Shown: positions 15,191 through 23,731 of the stretch, one piece after another
Position numbering within the stretch: the stretch's first letter is position 1
Layout of the letters: each line of letters starts with the position of its first letter
Assembly: GCA_028293125.1 (NCBI GenBank)
Contig: JAQGPJ010000079.1
Coordinates: forward strand, 181,296-215,835
DNA: 34,540 nucleotides
Direction of reading: 5' to 3'
DNA from: Verrucomicrobiales bacterium
GTDB lineage: Bacteria; Verrucomicrobiota; Verrucomicrobiia; Verrucomicrobiales; V1-33
Program-made: the position numbers and the translations under genes
The notes under the pieces: model-generated
What the model was told of the DNA's origin: nothing
Seen by the model: only the letters and a program-made list of their open reading frames with translations
The model's database searches: none

Positions 15191-18016
15191 ATGAAAAAAA
15201 AAGGACTGATCAAAAACAAGAGTGTCAGCGATGGAATCATGGCCGGACGCCGGATCCGGGTGCGGGTCCGCCGGGCCGCGCTCCTCGGTGCCGGGGTTGT
15301 TCCCCTGCTGGCCGGAGCCGGAGCCGGGGCCGGGGCCGCGGAGTTGCTGCATGACTTCGACCGCGACGGCGTGCCGGAGAAGTTGGTCAGTGGACCGGGG
15401 ATCAATGAGATTCGCCAGCGCGATGAGGCGGGCGCGTGGAAGGCGGCGGACTATGCTCTGCCCGGAGACGGGAGCGTGGCTTTGGTGGATGCGGAGGGGA
15501 ACGATGCCGGGCTGCGGTTCGTGGATTTGAACGGCGATGGATTCGACGACATCCTGTTCTCCAATGACTCGCGCTTCGCGATTTACCTGTGGGCCAAAAA
15601 CGTGCGCCCGGAACTCGGCTGGACGCGGGGCTGGTCGCATCCTGTCAGGGAGGGGCCGCGCACCGGGGCGGCAGTGGAGCCGCCGTCCGTGGCGGGCGCG
15701 GAGGTGACGCTGGACGGAGGCGTGCTCACCATCACCCGCCCGGCCAGGGACGGGCAGCCGGCGACGGTGGAGAAAGTGCCGGCAAAAAAACTGATCGCTT
15801 TTGACATTCCCCCGCCGAAATCCCCCGCGGAGGCCTTGGAGAGTTTCCGGGTGCGGCCCGGCTTCCGGGTCGAACTCGTGGCCGCCGAGCCGCAGGTGAT
15901 CGATCCCGTGGCCTTCGACTGGGACGCCCAGGGCCGGCTGTGGGTGGTTGAAATGCGGGACTATCCCATGGGGATGGATGGTAAGGGCAAAGCCGGCGGC
16001 GTGGTGAAGCTGCTGGAGGACACCGATGGCGACGGACGTTACGAGCGCGCCACTCCCTTTCTGGAGGACATCCCCTATCCGACGGGTGTAATGCCGTGGG
16101 GGAAAGGGGTGCTGCTCACGGCAGCTCCCGATCTCTTTTACGCCGAGGACACCGATGGCGATGGCCGGGCGGACGTGCGGAAGGTGCTTTTCACCGGCTT
16201 TCATCCCGGAAACCAGCAGCACCGCTTCAATGGCTTTGACCGGGGGCTGGACGGATGGGTTTACTTGGCCAACGGGGACAGTGGCGGGGTGGTGAAGTCC
16301 ATGGCGACAGGACAGGAAATCTCCATCAGCGGGCGCGATGTGAGGCTCCGGCCGGACACCGGGGAAATCGAAACCGTCTCGTCCCAGTCCCAGTACGGGC
16401 TGCGCCGTGATGACTGGGGAAACTGGTTCGGCAACAACAACTCCACCTGGCTGTGGCACGTCACCCTGCCGGAGCATTATCTCCGCCGGAACCCGCGGCT
16501 TCCGGTGAAAAGCGTCCACCATGTGCTGGCGAACTATGAGGCGCCGACGCGGGTGTTCCCCGCCAGCGCGGCCATGGTACGGCCCAACCAGCCATGGTCC
16601 CTGAACCACGTCACCAGCGCGTGCAGCCCGGTCCCTTACCGGGATGAGCTTTTCGGCCCCGCCTTCAGCACCAGTGTCTTCATCGGCGAGCCGGTGCACA
16701 ACGCCGTGCATCGGGAGGTGCTGGAGCGGGAGGGAACCGGATTCACCAGCAGCCGCGCCGAGGGCGAGGAGAACAGTGAATTCCTTGCCAGCGCCGACAA
16801 TTGGTTCCGGCCCGTCTTCCTCAAAACCGGTCCCGACGGCGCGCTGTATGTGGCGGACATGTACCGCTTTGTGCTGGAGCATCCGGAGTGGATCGCTCCG
16901 GAAATGCAGCAGCGGCTGGATGTGCGGGCCGGGGAGGACAAAGGGCGTCTCTACCGCATCGTGCCCGAGGGGTGGAGCCGCAGGCCGGTGCCCACACTCG
17001 CGGGCCGGACCGTGGCCGAACTGGCGGCGGCGCTGGACAGTCCCAATGGATGGCAGCGGGACACCGCGATGGCGCTGCTGACGGAGCGCCGGGACCTTGC
17101 GGCGGCGGCGGTGGTACCCCTGCGGGCCCTGCTGGATCTCGCCCACGCTCCCAAAGTCCGCCTTCAGGCGCTGGCCACCTTGGGACAGCTGAAGCGGCTG
17201 GACCGGGAAATCCTGACCGCCGCCCTGACGGATCCCCATCCCGAGGTCCGGTGTGAAGCCCTGCGGCAGAGCGAGGCGTCCGCGGGGACGGAGCCCGCCC
17301 TTTTCACCGCCGTGGCGGCCTTGGCGGACGACAGTCAGGCTGAAGTGCGCCTGCAGGCCGCCTTTTCGCTCGGTGCCTGGCCACCCGCCCTGAATGAGCC
17401 GGTGCTGCACCGGCTGGCGCTGCGGGAGGACGCCGATGAATCCTTGCGGGCGGCTCTTCAGTCCTCGCTCCGGCCGGAGAGTGAATTGTTCGCTCAGTTG
17501 CAGGCGGAATCCTCCCTGCCACGGCCCGCCGCGGCGGCGGCGGTGGCCCTGACCGCCTCCTCGCCGGACCGTGAGGCGGTGATCGCCGGCTATGCCGGAG
17601 TGGGGAAAATGACGGGGGATCCGGCGCGCGGACAAGCTCATTTCCAGCAACTGTGCGCCACCTGCCACCGGCTGAGGGGCGAGGGGCAAAGCGTGGGACC
17701 GGATCTCGGGATGACCAGCTCAAAACCGGTGGACTGGCTGCTGACGGCCATCCTGGATCCCAACCAGAACGTGGAGGCCCGCTACCGCCCGTGGCTGCTG
17801 ACCCTCAAATCCGGTGATTCCCTGTCCGGGCTGGTTTCCGCCGAGACGGCGAACAACCTGGTGCTGCGCCTTCCTGGCGGTGCCGAGCACGCAGTGCTGC
17901 GCGCCGATATTCAAAAACAGGAGCCGCTGTCCATCTCCCTGATGCCGCCGGGATTTGAATCCGCCCTCAAACCCCAGGACATGGCGGACCTTCTGCTCTG
18001 GCTGCGCGGGCCATAG
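15191..18016 (+). CDS. PVC-type heme-binding CxxCH protein (propeller, HEAT-like, cytochrome c)
   Basis: A 941-residue exported protein. A basic region and hydrophobic stretch (about 20-50) act as signal. Two FG-GAP-like motifs follow (DFDRDGVPEK, DLNGDGFDDILF). The Piru/Ver N-terminal domain (TIGR02604 type), a beta-propeller related to membrane-bound dehydrogenases, runs from about 212 (SPAEALESFRVRPGFRVELV, WVVEMRDYP) to 640. A HEAT-like helical part covers about 655-790. A C-terminal cytochrome c module (TIGR02603 type) has CATCH at 822-826 for covalent heme and a probable axial Met at 918 in LMPPG. Such proteins are frequent in Planctomycetes and Verrucomicrobia, with putative electron-transfer or sugar-oxidation roles. 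The start at 15191 is 2 bases after the upstream stop; a Met at codon 17 is an alternative. Confidence 0.92.
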   Translation: MKKKGLIKNKSVSDGIMAGRRIRVRVRRAALLGAGVVPLLAGAGAGAGAAELLHDFDRDGVPEKLVSGPGINEIRQRDEAGAWKAADYALPGDGSVALVDAEGNDAGLRFVDLNGDGFDDILFSNDSRFAIYLWAKNVRPELGWTRGWSHPVREGPRTGAAVEPPSVAGAEVTLDGGVLTITRPARDGQPATVEKVPAKKLIAFDIPPPKSPAEALESFRVRPGFRVELVAAEPQVIDPVAFDWDAQGRLWVVEMRDYPMGMDGKGKAGGVVKLLEDTDGDGRYERATPFLEDIPYPTGVMPWGKGVLLTAAPDLFYAEDTDGDGRADVRKVLFTGFHPGNQQHRFNGFDRGLDGWVYLANGDSGGVVKSMATGQEISISGRDVRLRPDTGEIETVSSQSQYGLRRDDWGNWFGNNNSTWLWHVTLPEHYLRRNPRLPVKSVHHVLANYEAPTRVFPASAAMVRPNQPWSLNHVTSACSPVPYRDELFGPAFSTSVFIGEPVHNAVHREVLEREGTGFTSSRAEGEENSEFLASADNWFRPVFLKTGPDGALYVADMYRFVLEHPEWIAPEMQQRLDVRAGEDKGRLYRIVPEGWSRRPVPTLAGRTVAELAAALDSPNGWQRDTAMALLTERRDLAAAAVVPLRALLDLAHAPKVRLQALATLGQLKRLDREILTAALTDPHPEVRCEALRQSEASAGTEPALFTAVAALADDSQAEVRLQAAFSLGAWPPALNEPVLHRLALREDADESLRAALQSSLRPESELFAQLQAESSLPRPAAAAAVALTASSPDREAVIAGYAGVGKMTGDPARGQAHFQQLCATCHRLRGEGQSVGPDLGMTSSKPVDWLLTAILDPNQNVEARYRPWLLTLKSGDSLSGLVSAETANNLVLRLPGGAEHAVLRADIQKQEPLSISLMPPGFESALKPQDMADLLLWLRGP

Positions 18017-18088
18017 GCCCAGACTGGACTGGACTGAACGGACCGGAATGCCGGACGGTTGCAATCATTCCTGGGCAGAAATTTTTTC

Positions 18089-18114
18089 AGGAAAGGGAAG
18101 GGAAGGGGAAAGGA
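18089..18114 (+). repeat. Purine-only G-rich tract
   Basis: A 26-base run of only A and G with five G-runs of two to four G (AGGAAAGGGAAGGGAAGGGG and onward). It could form a two-layer G-quadruplex in DNA or in the leader RNA of the SGNH esterase gene, whose ATG is 72 bases further on. A short irregular GACTG tandem lies just before it at 18022-18036. Confidence 0.45.
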
Positions 18115-18185
18115 CCGGTCTCTGGCTGGGGCAATATCAAAGCTTACCTGAATTTTCCTTCCGTCGGAGCGTATCACGCACACTC

Positions 18186-19346
18186 ATGAACATCCCGCCG
18201 ACTTTGCTGAATCATTCCCGACCGGTCAGCCGCCGACTGAACGCCGTTTCAGGCCGATTCGGGCTGCTTCCGCTCTTCGCCATGGCTTTCTGCCTGCTCC
18301 CAATCCAAGCCTTGGCGCTGGATGTGCAGTGGCATGATGCCGGGTCGTTTGAGGTGGAGGGACGCGGCTGGGAGAAGACGGCGACTCTTTATGGCCGGCT
18401 CCCGGATTCCGCCGAGGGCAGGGTGCCGAAGACGGCGTGGGATTTAAGCAGGGACAACCCCGGCATCTGCATCCGGTTCGTCACCGATGCCCGGAACATC
18501 GCGGTCCGCTGGTCGCTTCTCCGCAGTGCCCTGGCCATGCCCCACATGGCCGCGACCGGTGTCAGCGGGGTGGACCTCTACACCCGATCCGGCAATGTCT
18601 CGTGGATCTTTGTTGGGAATGGCCGTCCCGGGCGGCAGGATAACAATATCGGCGAATTCCGTTTCCGCGGAGAGGAAAAGGCGGAGCATGAGTGCCTGCT
18701 TTACCTGCCCGCCTACAACGGAGTGAAATCGCTGGAGATCGGGGTGCCGCCGGGAGCCCGCCTGGAGAAGCCGGCCCCCCGGCCGGAGTCCCGGCGGAAA
18801 CCGGTGGTGGTCTATGGCACATCGATTGCCCAGGGGGCCTGCGCCTCACGCCCGGGGATGGTCTGCTCGGCCATCCTGGGCCGGATGCTCGACCGGCCGG
18901 TGATCAACCTGGGGTTCTCAGCCTCCGGGAACATGGAGCATCCCGTCGGAGAGGTGCTGGCGGAGATCGATGCCGCGGCCTTTGTGATCGACTGCACCTG
19001 GAACATGAGTGATGATCCCGCGCTCTACCGTGACTGTGTGCCGAAGCTGGTCCACGCCATCCGCAAACAGCGCCCCGCGGCCCCCATCATTTTTGTGGGC
19101 CAGTCGGAGATCAGGCCGGAATCGCACCCCACCAAATTCACCTTGGGGCAGGAGGCGGCGGTGCAGGCCCTTCAGTCGGAGGGGGGGCGGGGACTCATCA
19201 CCGTTCCGGGGACGGATCTGATTGGTGATGACGGCGAGGGCACTGTGGACGGCGTCCATCTTTCGGATCTCGGCATGATGCGGCAGGCACAGGTCTTGTT
19301 TCCCATCGTGAAAAAGGCTGTGGAGGGCAGTCCGTCCAAACCTTAG
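18186..19346 (+). CDS. Secreted SGNH/GDSL esterase with N-terminal GxDLY domain
   Basis: A 386-residue protein. A signal sequence spans about residues 16-45 (FGLLPLFAMAFCLLPIQALAL). The N-terminal domain carries GVDLY at 128-132, the signature of the GxDLY domain (Pfam pairing with Lipase_GDSL_3), and the C-terminal SGNH domain has nucleophile S213 in VVVYGTSIAQG, the block with G243 and N249 in GFSASGN, and the catalytic D355/H358 in DGVHLSDLG. Members of this arrangement are extracellular carbohydrate or acyl esterases. The ATG at 18186 fits the signal peptide; the nearest GGAG is about 20 bases away. It lies 169 bases after the heme-protein gene and could still belong to its transcription unit. 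Confidence 0.9.
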   Translation: MNIPPTLLNHSRPVSRRLNAVSGRFGLLPLFAMAFCLLPIQALALDVQWHDAGSFEVEGRGWEKTATLYGRLPDSAEGRVPKTAWDLSRDNPGICIRFVTDARNIAVRWSLLRSALAMPHMAATGVSGVDLYTRSGNVSWIFVGNGRPGRQDNNIGEFRFRGEEKAEHECLLYLPAYNGVKSLEIGVPPGARLEKPAPRPESRRKPVVVYGTSIAQGACASRPGMVCSAILGRMLDRPVINLGFSASGNMEHPVGEVLAEIDAAAFVIDCTWNMSDDPALYRDCVPKLVHAIRKQRPAAPIIFVGQSEIRPESHPTKFTLGQEAAVQALQSEGGRGLITVPGTDLIGDDGEGTVDGVHLSDLGMMRQAQVLFPIVKKAVEGSPSKP

Positions 19347-19447
19347 GTTTGCAGCGGCGCCGGCGTGCGGTCCGTCCACAGGTTGCAGGAGGATGGCATC
19401 CCTAAAAAGCATCGCGGGGGCACTCACGGACTGACCGGGCGCTGAAA

Positions 19448-19465
19448 CCTCCGCCTCCACGGAGG
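19448..19465. repeat. Short inverted repeat downstream of the esterase gene
   Basis: CCTCCG at 19448-19453 pairs with CGGAGG at 19460-19465 across a 6-base loop, about 100 bases after the esterase stop. No T run follows. It is the only structure noticed in the 246-base gap before the next gene. Confidence 0.3.
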
Positions 19466-19592
19466 CTTGCAATTCCCTTGTCCATCAGCGGCTCCCCGGC
19501 CTATACAGCACCGGTCCTGGCCAGCCCATGCGCTTTATCCGCAGATGGCAGGCCTCTTGCAGCCTTTCTCGGAAACTCCCGCTCCTTTCCTT

Positions 19593-20819
19593 ATGCATCA
19601 GATCGATCCCGCCCGCCTCCGGCAATTGATTCAGGAAGAGCTTCCCGAACTCATTGAGATCCGCCGGGATCTGCATCAAAACCCCGGACTGTCCTATCAG
19701 GAGACCTATGCCAGCGCCCGGGTGCGGGAGGAGCTGGCCAAGGCCTCGGTTCCGTTCCTTGGGGGACTCGCCAAAGGCCCCAAATCGGATGTCGGCACCG
19801 GGGTGGTGGCGTGGCTGCCCGGAGCGGCGGCGGCGGCGGTCGGCCTGCGCGCGGATATGGACGCGCTGCCGATCAGGGAGGAGACAGGATGCGCGCATGC
19901 CTCCGTGGTTCCCGGGGTGATGCACGCCTGCGGGCATGATGGTCACACGGCCATTCTGATCGGCGCGGCCAAAGTTCTGGCCCGGATGGCGCAGGGGAGC
20001 ACGCTGCCCCAGCCGGTCAGGTTTATTTTCCAGCCGGCGGAGGAGGGAGGTGCGGGTGCCGCCCGGATGATCGCGGACGGCTGCCTCGACGTTATGCCCT
20101 CCTCGCCGCGGGTGGGGCACATGTTCGGACTGCATGGCTGGCCAAGCGCGCCGTTGGGGGAAATTCTGACATGCGTGGGGCCTATCACGGCGGCGACCGC
20201 CTGTTTTGAGGTCACGGTGACCGGACGCGGAGGCCATGCGGCGTTTCCCCATTTCAACCAAGACCCGATTGTGGCCGCCTCCGCCATCGTGGGCGCCGTG
20301 CAGAGCATCGTGGCGCGCAATGTGGATCCCATCGCCTCCGGAGTGATTTCCGTCACACAGTTCCTGGCGGGCGACGGCGCGCACAATGTGATCCCCTCCA
20401 CGGCCACGCTGCGGGGGACGATCCGGGCGTTGGACACCGGTGTGATGGAAGTGCTGAAGCGGCGGTTCACGGAGGTCGTCTCCCTGAGCGCCGGGGCTTA
20501 TGGATGCACGACGGAAGCCACCTATGAGATCGAGGGACTGGCGGAATATCCGGTGACCATCAACAGTCCCGAGGCGGTGGGCGCGCTGAAGGCCGTCCTG
20601 CCAAAGCTGCACACCAGCCTGCAGCCCGTGATGGGCGGCGAGGATTTCGCCTTTTACAGCGCCAGGGTGCCCTCCGCGTTCTTTGTGATCGGCCTGCGGC
20701 CTCCGGGCAGGGACAGCATGCCCGGCCTGCATCATCCGCAGTTCGATTTCAATGACGACGCGCTCGGCATCGGCGTGGAGGCGTTCTGCCGGGTGGCGCT
20801 GGGCATGGCGGGGGACTGA
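19593..20819 (+). CDS. M20D amidohydrolase (N-acyl amino acid / hippurate hydrolase type)
   Basis: A 408-residue cytoplasmic metal-dependent amidohydrolase. Motifs: IEIRRDLHQNPGLSYQE near 21-37, GLRADMDALPIREETG at 84-99, HACGHDGHT at 111-119 with metal ligands C113 and H115, FQPAEEGG at 147-153 with E150/E151 (catalytic base and ligand), FGLHGWP with H181, and GLHHPQFDF near 378-386 with H381. These are the ligands of the two-metal M20D site. Enzymes in this family deacylate N-acyl amino acids such as hippurate or IAA-amino acids; the exact substrate is not determinable. The frame is open upstream; I used the ATG at 19593 because the family starts there. No Shine-Dalgarno is seen. It ends 29 bases from the convergent toxin gene. 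Confidence 0.92.
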   Translation: MHQIDPARLRQLIQEELPELIEIRRDLHQNPGLSYQETYASARVREELAKASVPFLGGLAKGPKSDVGTGVVAWLPGAAAAAVGLRADMDALPIREETGCAHASVVPGVMHACGHDGHTAILIGAAKVLARMAQGSTLPQPVRFIFQPAEEGGAGAARMIADGCLDVMPSSPRVGHMFGLHGWPSAPLGEILTCVGPITAATACFEVTVTGRGGHAAFPHFNQDPIVAASAIVGAVQSIVARNVDPIASGVISVTQFLAGDGAHNVIPSTATLRGTIRALDTGVMEVLKRRFTEVVSLSAGAYGCTTEATYEIEGLAEYPVTINSPEAVGALKAVLPKLHTSLQPVMGGEDFAFYSARVPSAFFVIGLRPPGRDSMPGLHHPQFDFNDDALGIGVEAFCRVALGMAGD

Positions 20820-20848
20820 AGCCAGGGCACATACCGTCATGGGGGATG

Positions 20849-21274
20849 TCAGATGAGTCCCTTGCGTCGCAGATCCATGAGGAAATCCGCCGGAGTCCGA
20901 ATTCCCATTCCGTAAACCTGGGGTCCCAGTGCTCCATGAAAATCCGTGCGGTCAAGCGTCAGCAGCACCGCAGCTTGGACTGCAAGAGCAGTGATGACGA
21001 CCGGCCGGTCTTTGGTTTTGGGGAAAACCAGAGCCCATTTTCCCATGCCAAGGGTATCAGGGACGATTTGAAGAGCGGGCCTGATCCAGTGCTCCCAAGC
21101 CGCCGGGGCATCGGAACTGATTTTAGGAAGATTGCGAAGGGTTTCCTGGACACAGTAACCCGAGGTGAACAGAATCCAGCCCTGCGCTGCGCTGTTACTG
21201 CAGACAAACCGCGCCGCGCCGGTGACGGAACCGGAAGCCGCCAGCAGGACACTGGTGTCCAAAAAAAGAATCAT
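20849..21274 (-). CDS. PIN-domain toxin (VapC-like)
   Basis: A 141-residue PIN-fold protein, a likely RNase. Conserved acidic positions are visible: D6 in MILFLDTSVLL, E44 in CVQETLRN, D89 in KDRPVVITAL and D108/D111 in LTLDRTDF. The ATG (21274-21272) overlaps the antitoxin stop (ATGA), which is typical of translationally coupled toxin-antitoxin pairs. The family cleaves tRNA or rRNA in several cases; the target here is unknown. Its length and sequence fit COG-level PIN proteins rather than a specific VapC subtype. Confidence 0.87.
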   Translation of the reverse strand: MILFLDTSVLLAASGSVTGAARFVCSNSAAQGWILFTSGYCVQETLRNLPKISSDAPAAWEHWIRPALQIVPDTLGMGKWALVFPKTKDRPVVITALAVQAAVLLTLDRTDFHGALGPQVYGMGIRTPADFLMDLRRKGLI

Positions 21275-21516
21275 GCGGGACGCGCGGAGGATTCAAATTC
21301 CCGCATTCCCGCCTCATCCTCCGCCATCCAGGTCTGAATTACCTGGGCAGGAATATCCCTTACAGTCACTGCTGATGCAGGGCGGAGGATAATTTCCCCG
21401 TCCCGCTCCTCAATGAGAACCAAGGGGTTGTCTCCGGATCCGAATCCGAATTTGCGGCGCAGAGCGGGTGGCAGCGTCACCGCGCCTCTTTTGGTGATAG
21501 GAACCACTGTTGTCAT
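21271..21516 (-). CDS. AbrB/SpoVT-type antitoxin
   Basis: An 81-residue protein with the swapped-hairpin AbrB pattern at its N-terminus: TVVPITKRGAVTLPPALRRKFG, then DNPLVLIEERDGEIILRP. The C-terminal part (QVIQTWMAEDEAGMREFES) is the probable toxin-binding region. It is encoded first and overlaps the PIN gene by 4 bases, as expected for a self-regulated pair. The ATG at 21516 is chosen because the motif starts there; an in-frame upstream Met would add residues outside the family. A palindrome 16 bases upstream is a likely operator. Confidence 0.87.
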   Translation of the reverse strand: MTTVVPITKRGAVTLPPALRRKFGFGSGDNPLVLIEERDGEIILRPASAVTVRDIPAQVIQTWMAEDEAGMREFESSARPA

Positions 21517-21531
21517 AAAGCACAGTCGCAT

Positions 21532-21546
21532 TGCCGCATTGCGGCA
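21532..21546. promoter_or_regulatory. Operator-like palindrome of the toxin-antitoxin pair
   Basis: TGCCGCA at 21532-21538 and TGCGGCA at 21540-21546 form a perfect 7-bp palindrome around one T, 15 bases upstream of the antitoxin ATG. It overlaps a direct repeat of GCATTGC. AbrB-type antitoxins usually repress their own operon from such sites. Confidence 0.6.
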
Positions 21547-21854
21547 CAAGTGGATTCAATTCCAAGTTTGGCAAACGATCATGGATTGACTGGCTGTGTC
21601 ACACCGGAATTAAGTCAGGAAAGCCGGAAGAGCCCGTGGTCGTTCAAGCCCCCCGGGCGGATGGCCGCGGCATGGAGAAGGTTTGAATTTGCTGGCGGGA
21701 AACCATTCCGGCAGTTATTCCGGGCCCCTCAATCCGAAGAGTCCGCGTATCGCCTGCCTTGCACGCATCTAAAGGCCCGTCACGCATCGTTCCGGACACG
21801 GGAGAAGATCCCGCAAAGCAGAACACCAACCACACACACTCAACACCCAAAACC
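21547..21854. other. Divergent intergenic region with a CA-rich leader before the zinc peptidase
   Basis: No gene is seen. TTGACT (21586-21591) is a possible -35 element for the plus strand, without a good -10 at normal spacing. The last ~35 bases before the peptidase ATG are almost only C and A (for example CCACACACACTCAACACCC), with no Shine-Dalgarno. Confidence 0.4.
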
Positions 21855-22736
21855 ATGGAATGGAAAGGCCGACGCGAAAGCGACAACGTGGAGGACGCCC
21901 GGAATCAACGCACTGTCGGAGGCGGCGGAGGAGGACTGGGAATGCTGTCCATGGTCGGCAGGATATTCGGGGCCAAAGGAATTGTGGTCGTCGCGGTGCT
22001 GGGGCTGATCGGATGGAAACTCGGCATCGTGGATCCAAGCTTCCTACTGGGCGGCGGTGCCCGCACGGTCACCAGCGGCCTGCCGGTGGACGCCAGTCCG
22101 GAGGAGCAGGAGCGGTTCCAGTTTGTGAAGGTGGTGCTGGCCGACACCGAGGATGTATGGACAGGGGAGTTTGCGAGGATCGGTCAAAAATATGAACTGC
22201 CCTCCATGAAGATCTACCGCGACCAGGTGCAGACCGGCTGCGGCGGCGGCAGCGCGCAGATGGGGCCCTTCTACTGCCCGGCGGACCGCAAGGTCTACAT
22301 CGATCTGAGTTTTTATGATGAACTGTCCAAAACCTTCAACTCGCCGGGCGATTTCGCCCAGGCCTATGTGATCGCGCATGAGGTGGGGCATCATGTGCAG
22401 AAGCTCCTTGGGGCATCCGACAAGGTCGCCGCCAGGCAGGGACGGCCCGATTTCAACGAATACTCGGTGAGGCTGGAGCTGCAGGCCGATTTTTATGCCG
22501 GCGTGTGGGCGAACCATTCAAAGAAATATCTGAATGAGGGAGATATCGAGGAGGCCATGCGCGCCGCCAACGCCATCGGCGACGATGCCATTCAGAAAAA
22601 GACCCAGGGCCGCGTGGTGCCCCATTCCTTTACTCACGGCACCTCCGAGCAGCGGATGCGGTGGTTTCAGAAAGGATTCAAAAGCGGCAGAATCGAGGAT
22701 GGGGACACCTTCACCATGTCCTATCAGAGTCTCTGA
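21855..22736 (+). CDS. Membrane-anchored neutral zinc metallopeptidase (YpfJ type)
   Basis: A 293-residue protein of the COG2321/YpfJ family. It opens with a short polar segment MEWKGRRESDNVEDAR, a glycine stretch and one membrane helix at about 36-56, the usual arrangement. The catalytic motif is HEVGHH at 175-180 (H175, E176, H179) and the probable third ligand is E208 in RLELQADFYAGVWA. GCGGGSAQMGPFYCPADRKVYIDLSF at 128-153 is characteristic, shown here only by its GPFYCP part and two cysteines. It acts in or at the membrane; substrates are unknown. Start ATG at 21855 matches the family N-terminus. A strong hairpin follows the stop. Confidence 0.93.
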   Translation: MEWKGRRESDNVEDARNQRTVGGGGGGLGMLSMVGRIFGAKGIVVVAVLGLIGWKLGIVDPSFLLGGGARTVTSGLPVDASPEEQERFQFVKVVLADTEDVWTGEFARIGQKYELPSMKIYRDQVQTGCGGGSAQMGPFYCPADRKVYIDLSFYDELSKTFNSPGDFAQAYVIAHEVGHHVQKLLGASDKVAARQGRPDFNEYSVRLELQADFYAGVWANHSKKYLNEGDIEEAMRAANAIGDDAIQKKTQGRVVPHSFTHGTSEQRMRWFQKGFKSGRIEDGDTFTMSYQSL

Positions 22737-22777
22737 CGGCATGGACAGTCCTTATTGTTATGCGCAACCGCTGTGTC

Positions 22778-22821
22778 GGAGCATCCTGACCAAGGCCGGG
22801 CATCTCTGGTCAGGATGTTCC
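22778..22821. repeat. 15-bp inverted repeat after the zinc peptidase gene
   Basis: The 15-base arms at 22778-22792 and 22807-22821 pair with one G-T wobble (core CATCCTGACCA / TGGTCAGGATG) around a 14-base loop. It starts 41 bases after the peptidase stop. There is no T run, so it may be a transcript-end hairpin processed from a factor-dependent terminator, or a protein site. The remaining gap to 23059 shows nothing else recognisable. Confidence 0.6.
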
Positions 22822-23059
22822 GGCGCCCTGCCTGCCGCCGCACAGGGCATCCCACAGTCAGGAAGGAAACCCCGGGGCCAGGCTCCCAGGGGCCTAAGGA
22901 TAAAGTCCGCGTATTGCGGGCCTGAAATGGAACCGTCCGTATGGCGCTGCATTGGCCCTACGGCCCGATTCCTGATTTCGGCATAAAGATTCAACCCGCA
23001 GCACCCGGGTCCCGCCTTGATCATGAAAGCACTCCTGCATGGTGATGCCGCAGGTGGAA

Positions 23060-23731
23060 TCAGCAGCCGCCGGCGCGCGCCCGCCAAGTGTGCCAGCCAT
23101 ACCCCACCGCGGCGGCGGCTGTCATCCCGGCCGGCACCAGCAGTGCGCCGTATCCGGCGCACTGGAAAAGAACCGCTCCCGCCACCCCTCCGCAGAGAAA
23201 CCCGGTGATCACGATGATGCTGAGCCGCACCCGCCGGCGGTCCACAGGATGCCGGCGCAGGGCATGACCCAGGGAAATCCCCAGATCGGTGAACATCCCG
23301 GAAACGTGGGTCGTGCGCACCACTGTTCCACTGTAGGTGGTGGCCATGGCATTCTGCAGGCCGCAGGCGCAGGCCGCCAGTGAATATCCCAGGGTGTTCT
23401 GATCCTTCAGCAGAGCCGCTGCCCCGCACAGCAGTCCGGACTCCAGCAGGAGCGCCACGGGATAGCGCCTTCCCAGCTTCAGGGCGGTGTCCTCAATGAT
23501 CAGCCCGCTCAGCGCGGTGCCCGCGATGAATGAGCCCAGCAGCAGGGCAAAATGGCCACCGCCTCCAAAATCCGCCTGGGAAAGAGTGATGCCCAGCATG
23601 GTGGTGGTTCCCGTCAGGTGGGTCACGCTCCGGTGCCCGGCCCCGGTCAGGCACACCGCGTTCACGATGCCGGCGATGAAGGCCAGCACCCACGCTCCCG
23701 TCCATACCCAGCGCGGCAGTTTGGAGATCAT
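23060..23731 (-). CDS. DUF1275 (YoaK-like) membrane protein
   Basis: A 223-residue integral membrane protein with about six hydrophobic segments. The N-terminus (WVLAFIAGIVNAVCLTGAG, then HLTGTTTMLGI) and the middle (AACACGLQNAMATTYSG, TTHVSGMFTDLGISLG) are the two conserved halves of the DUF1275/YoaK family, which is distantly related to transporters but has no established function. The ATG at 23731 begins MISKLPRW, in keeping with the family; the long upstream open frame is not similar to it. No operon partner. Confidence 0.88.
   Translation of the reverse strand: MISKLPRWVWTGAWVLAFIAGIVNAVCLTGAGHRSVTHLTGTTTMLGITLSQADFGGGGHFALLLGSFIAGTALSGLIIEDTALKLGRRYPVALLLESGLLCGAAALLKDQNTLGYSLAACACGLQNAMATTYSGTVVRTTHVSGMFTDLGISLGHALRRHPVDRRRVRLSIIVITGFLCGGVAGAVLFQCAGYGALLVPAGMTAAAAVGYGWHTWRARAGGC

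Noticed and set aside
15065-17689. 874-codon open frame opposite the heme protein gene
   Set aside because: Arg/His/Gly/Pro-rich, no domain, fully antisense to an unambiguous gene.
19485-20840. 451-codon open frame opposite the M20 gene
   Set aside because: Composition typical of an antisense shadow; the plus-strand enzyme has all metal ligands.
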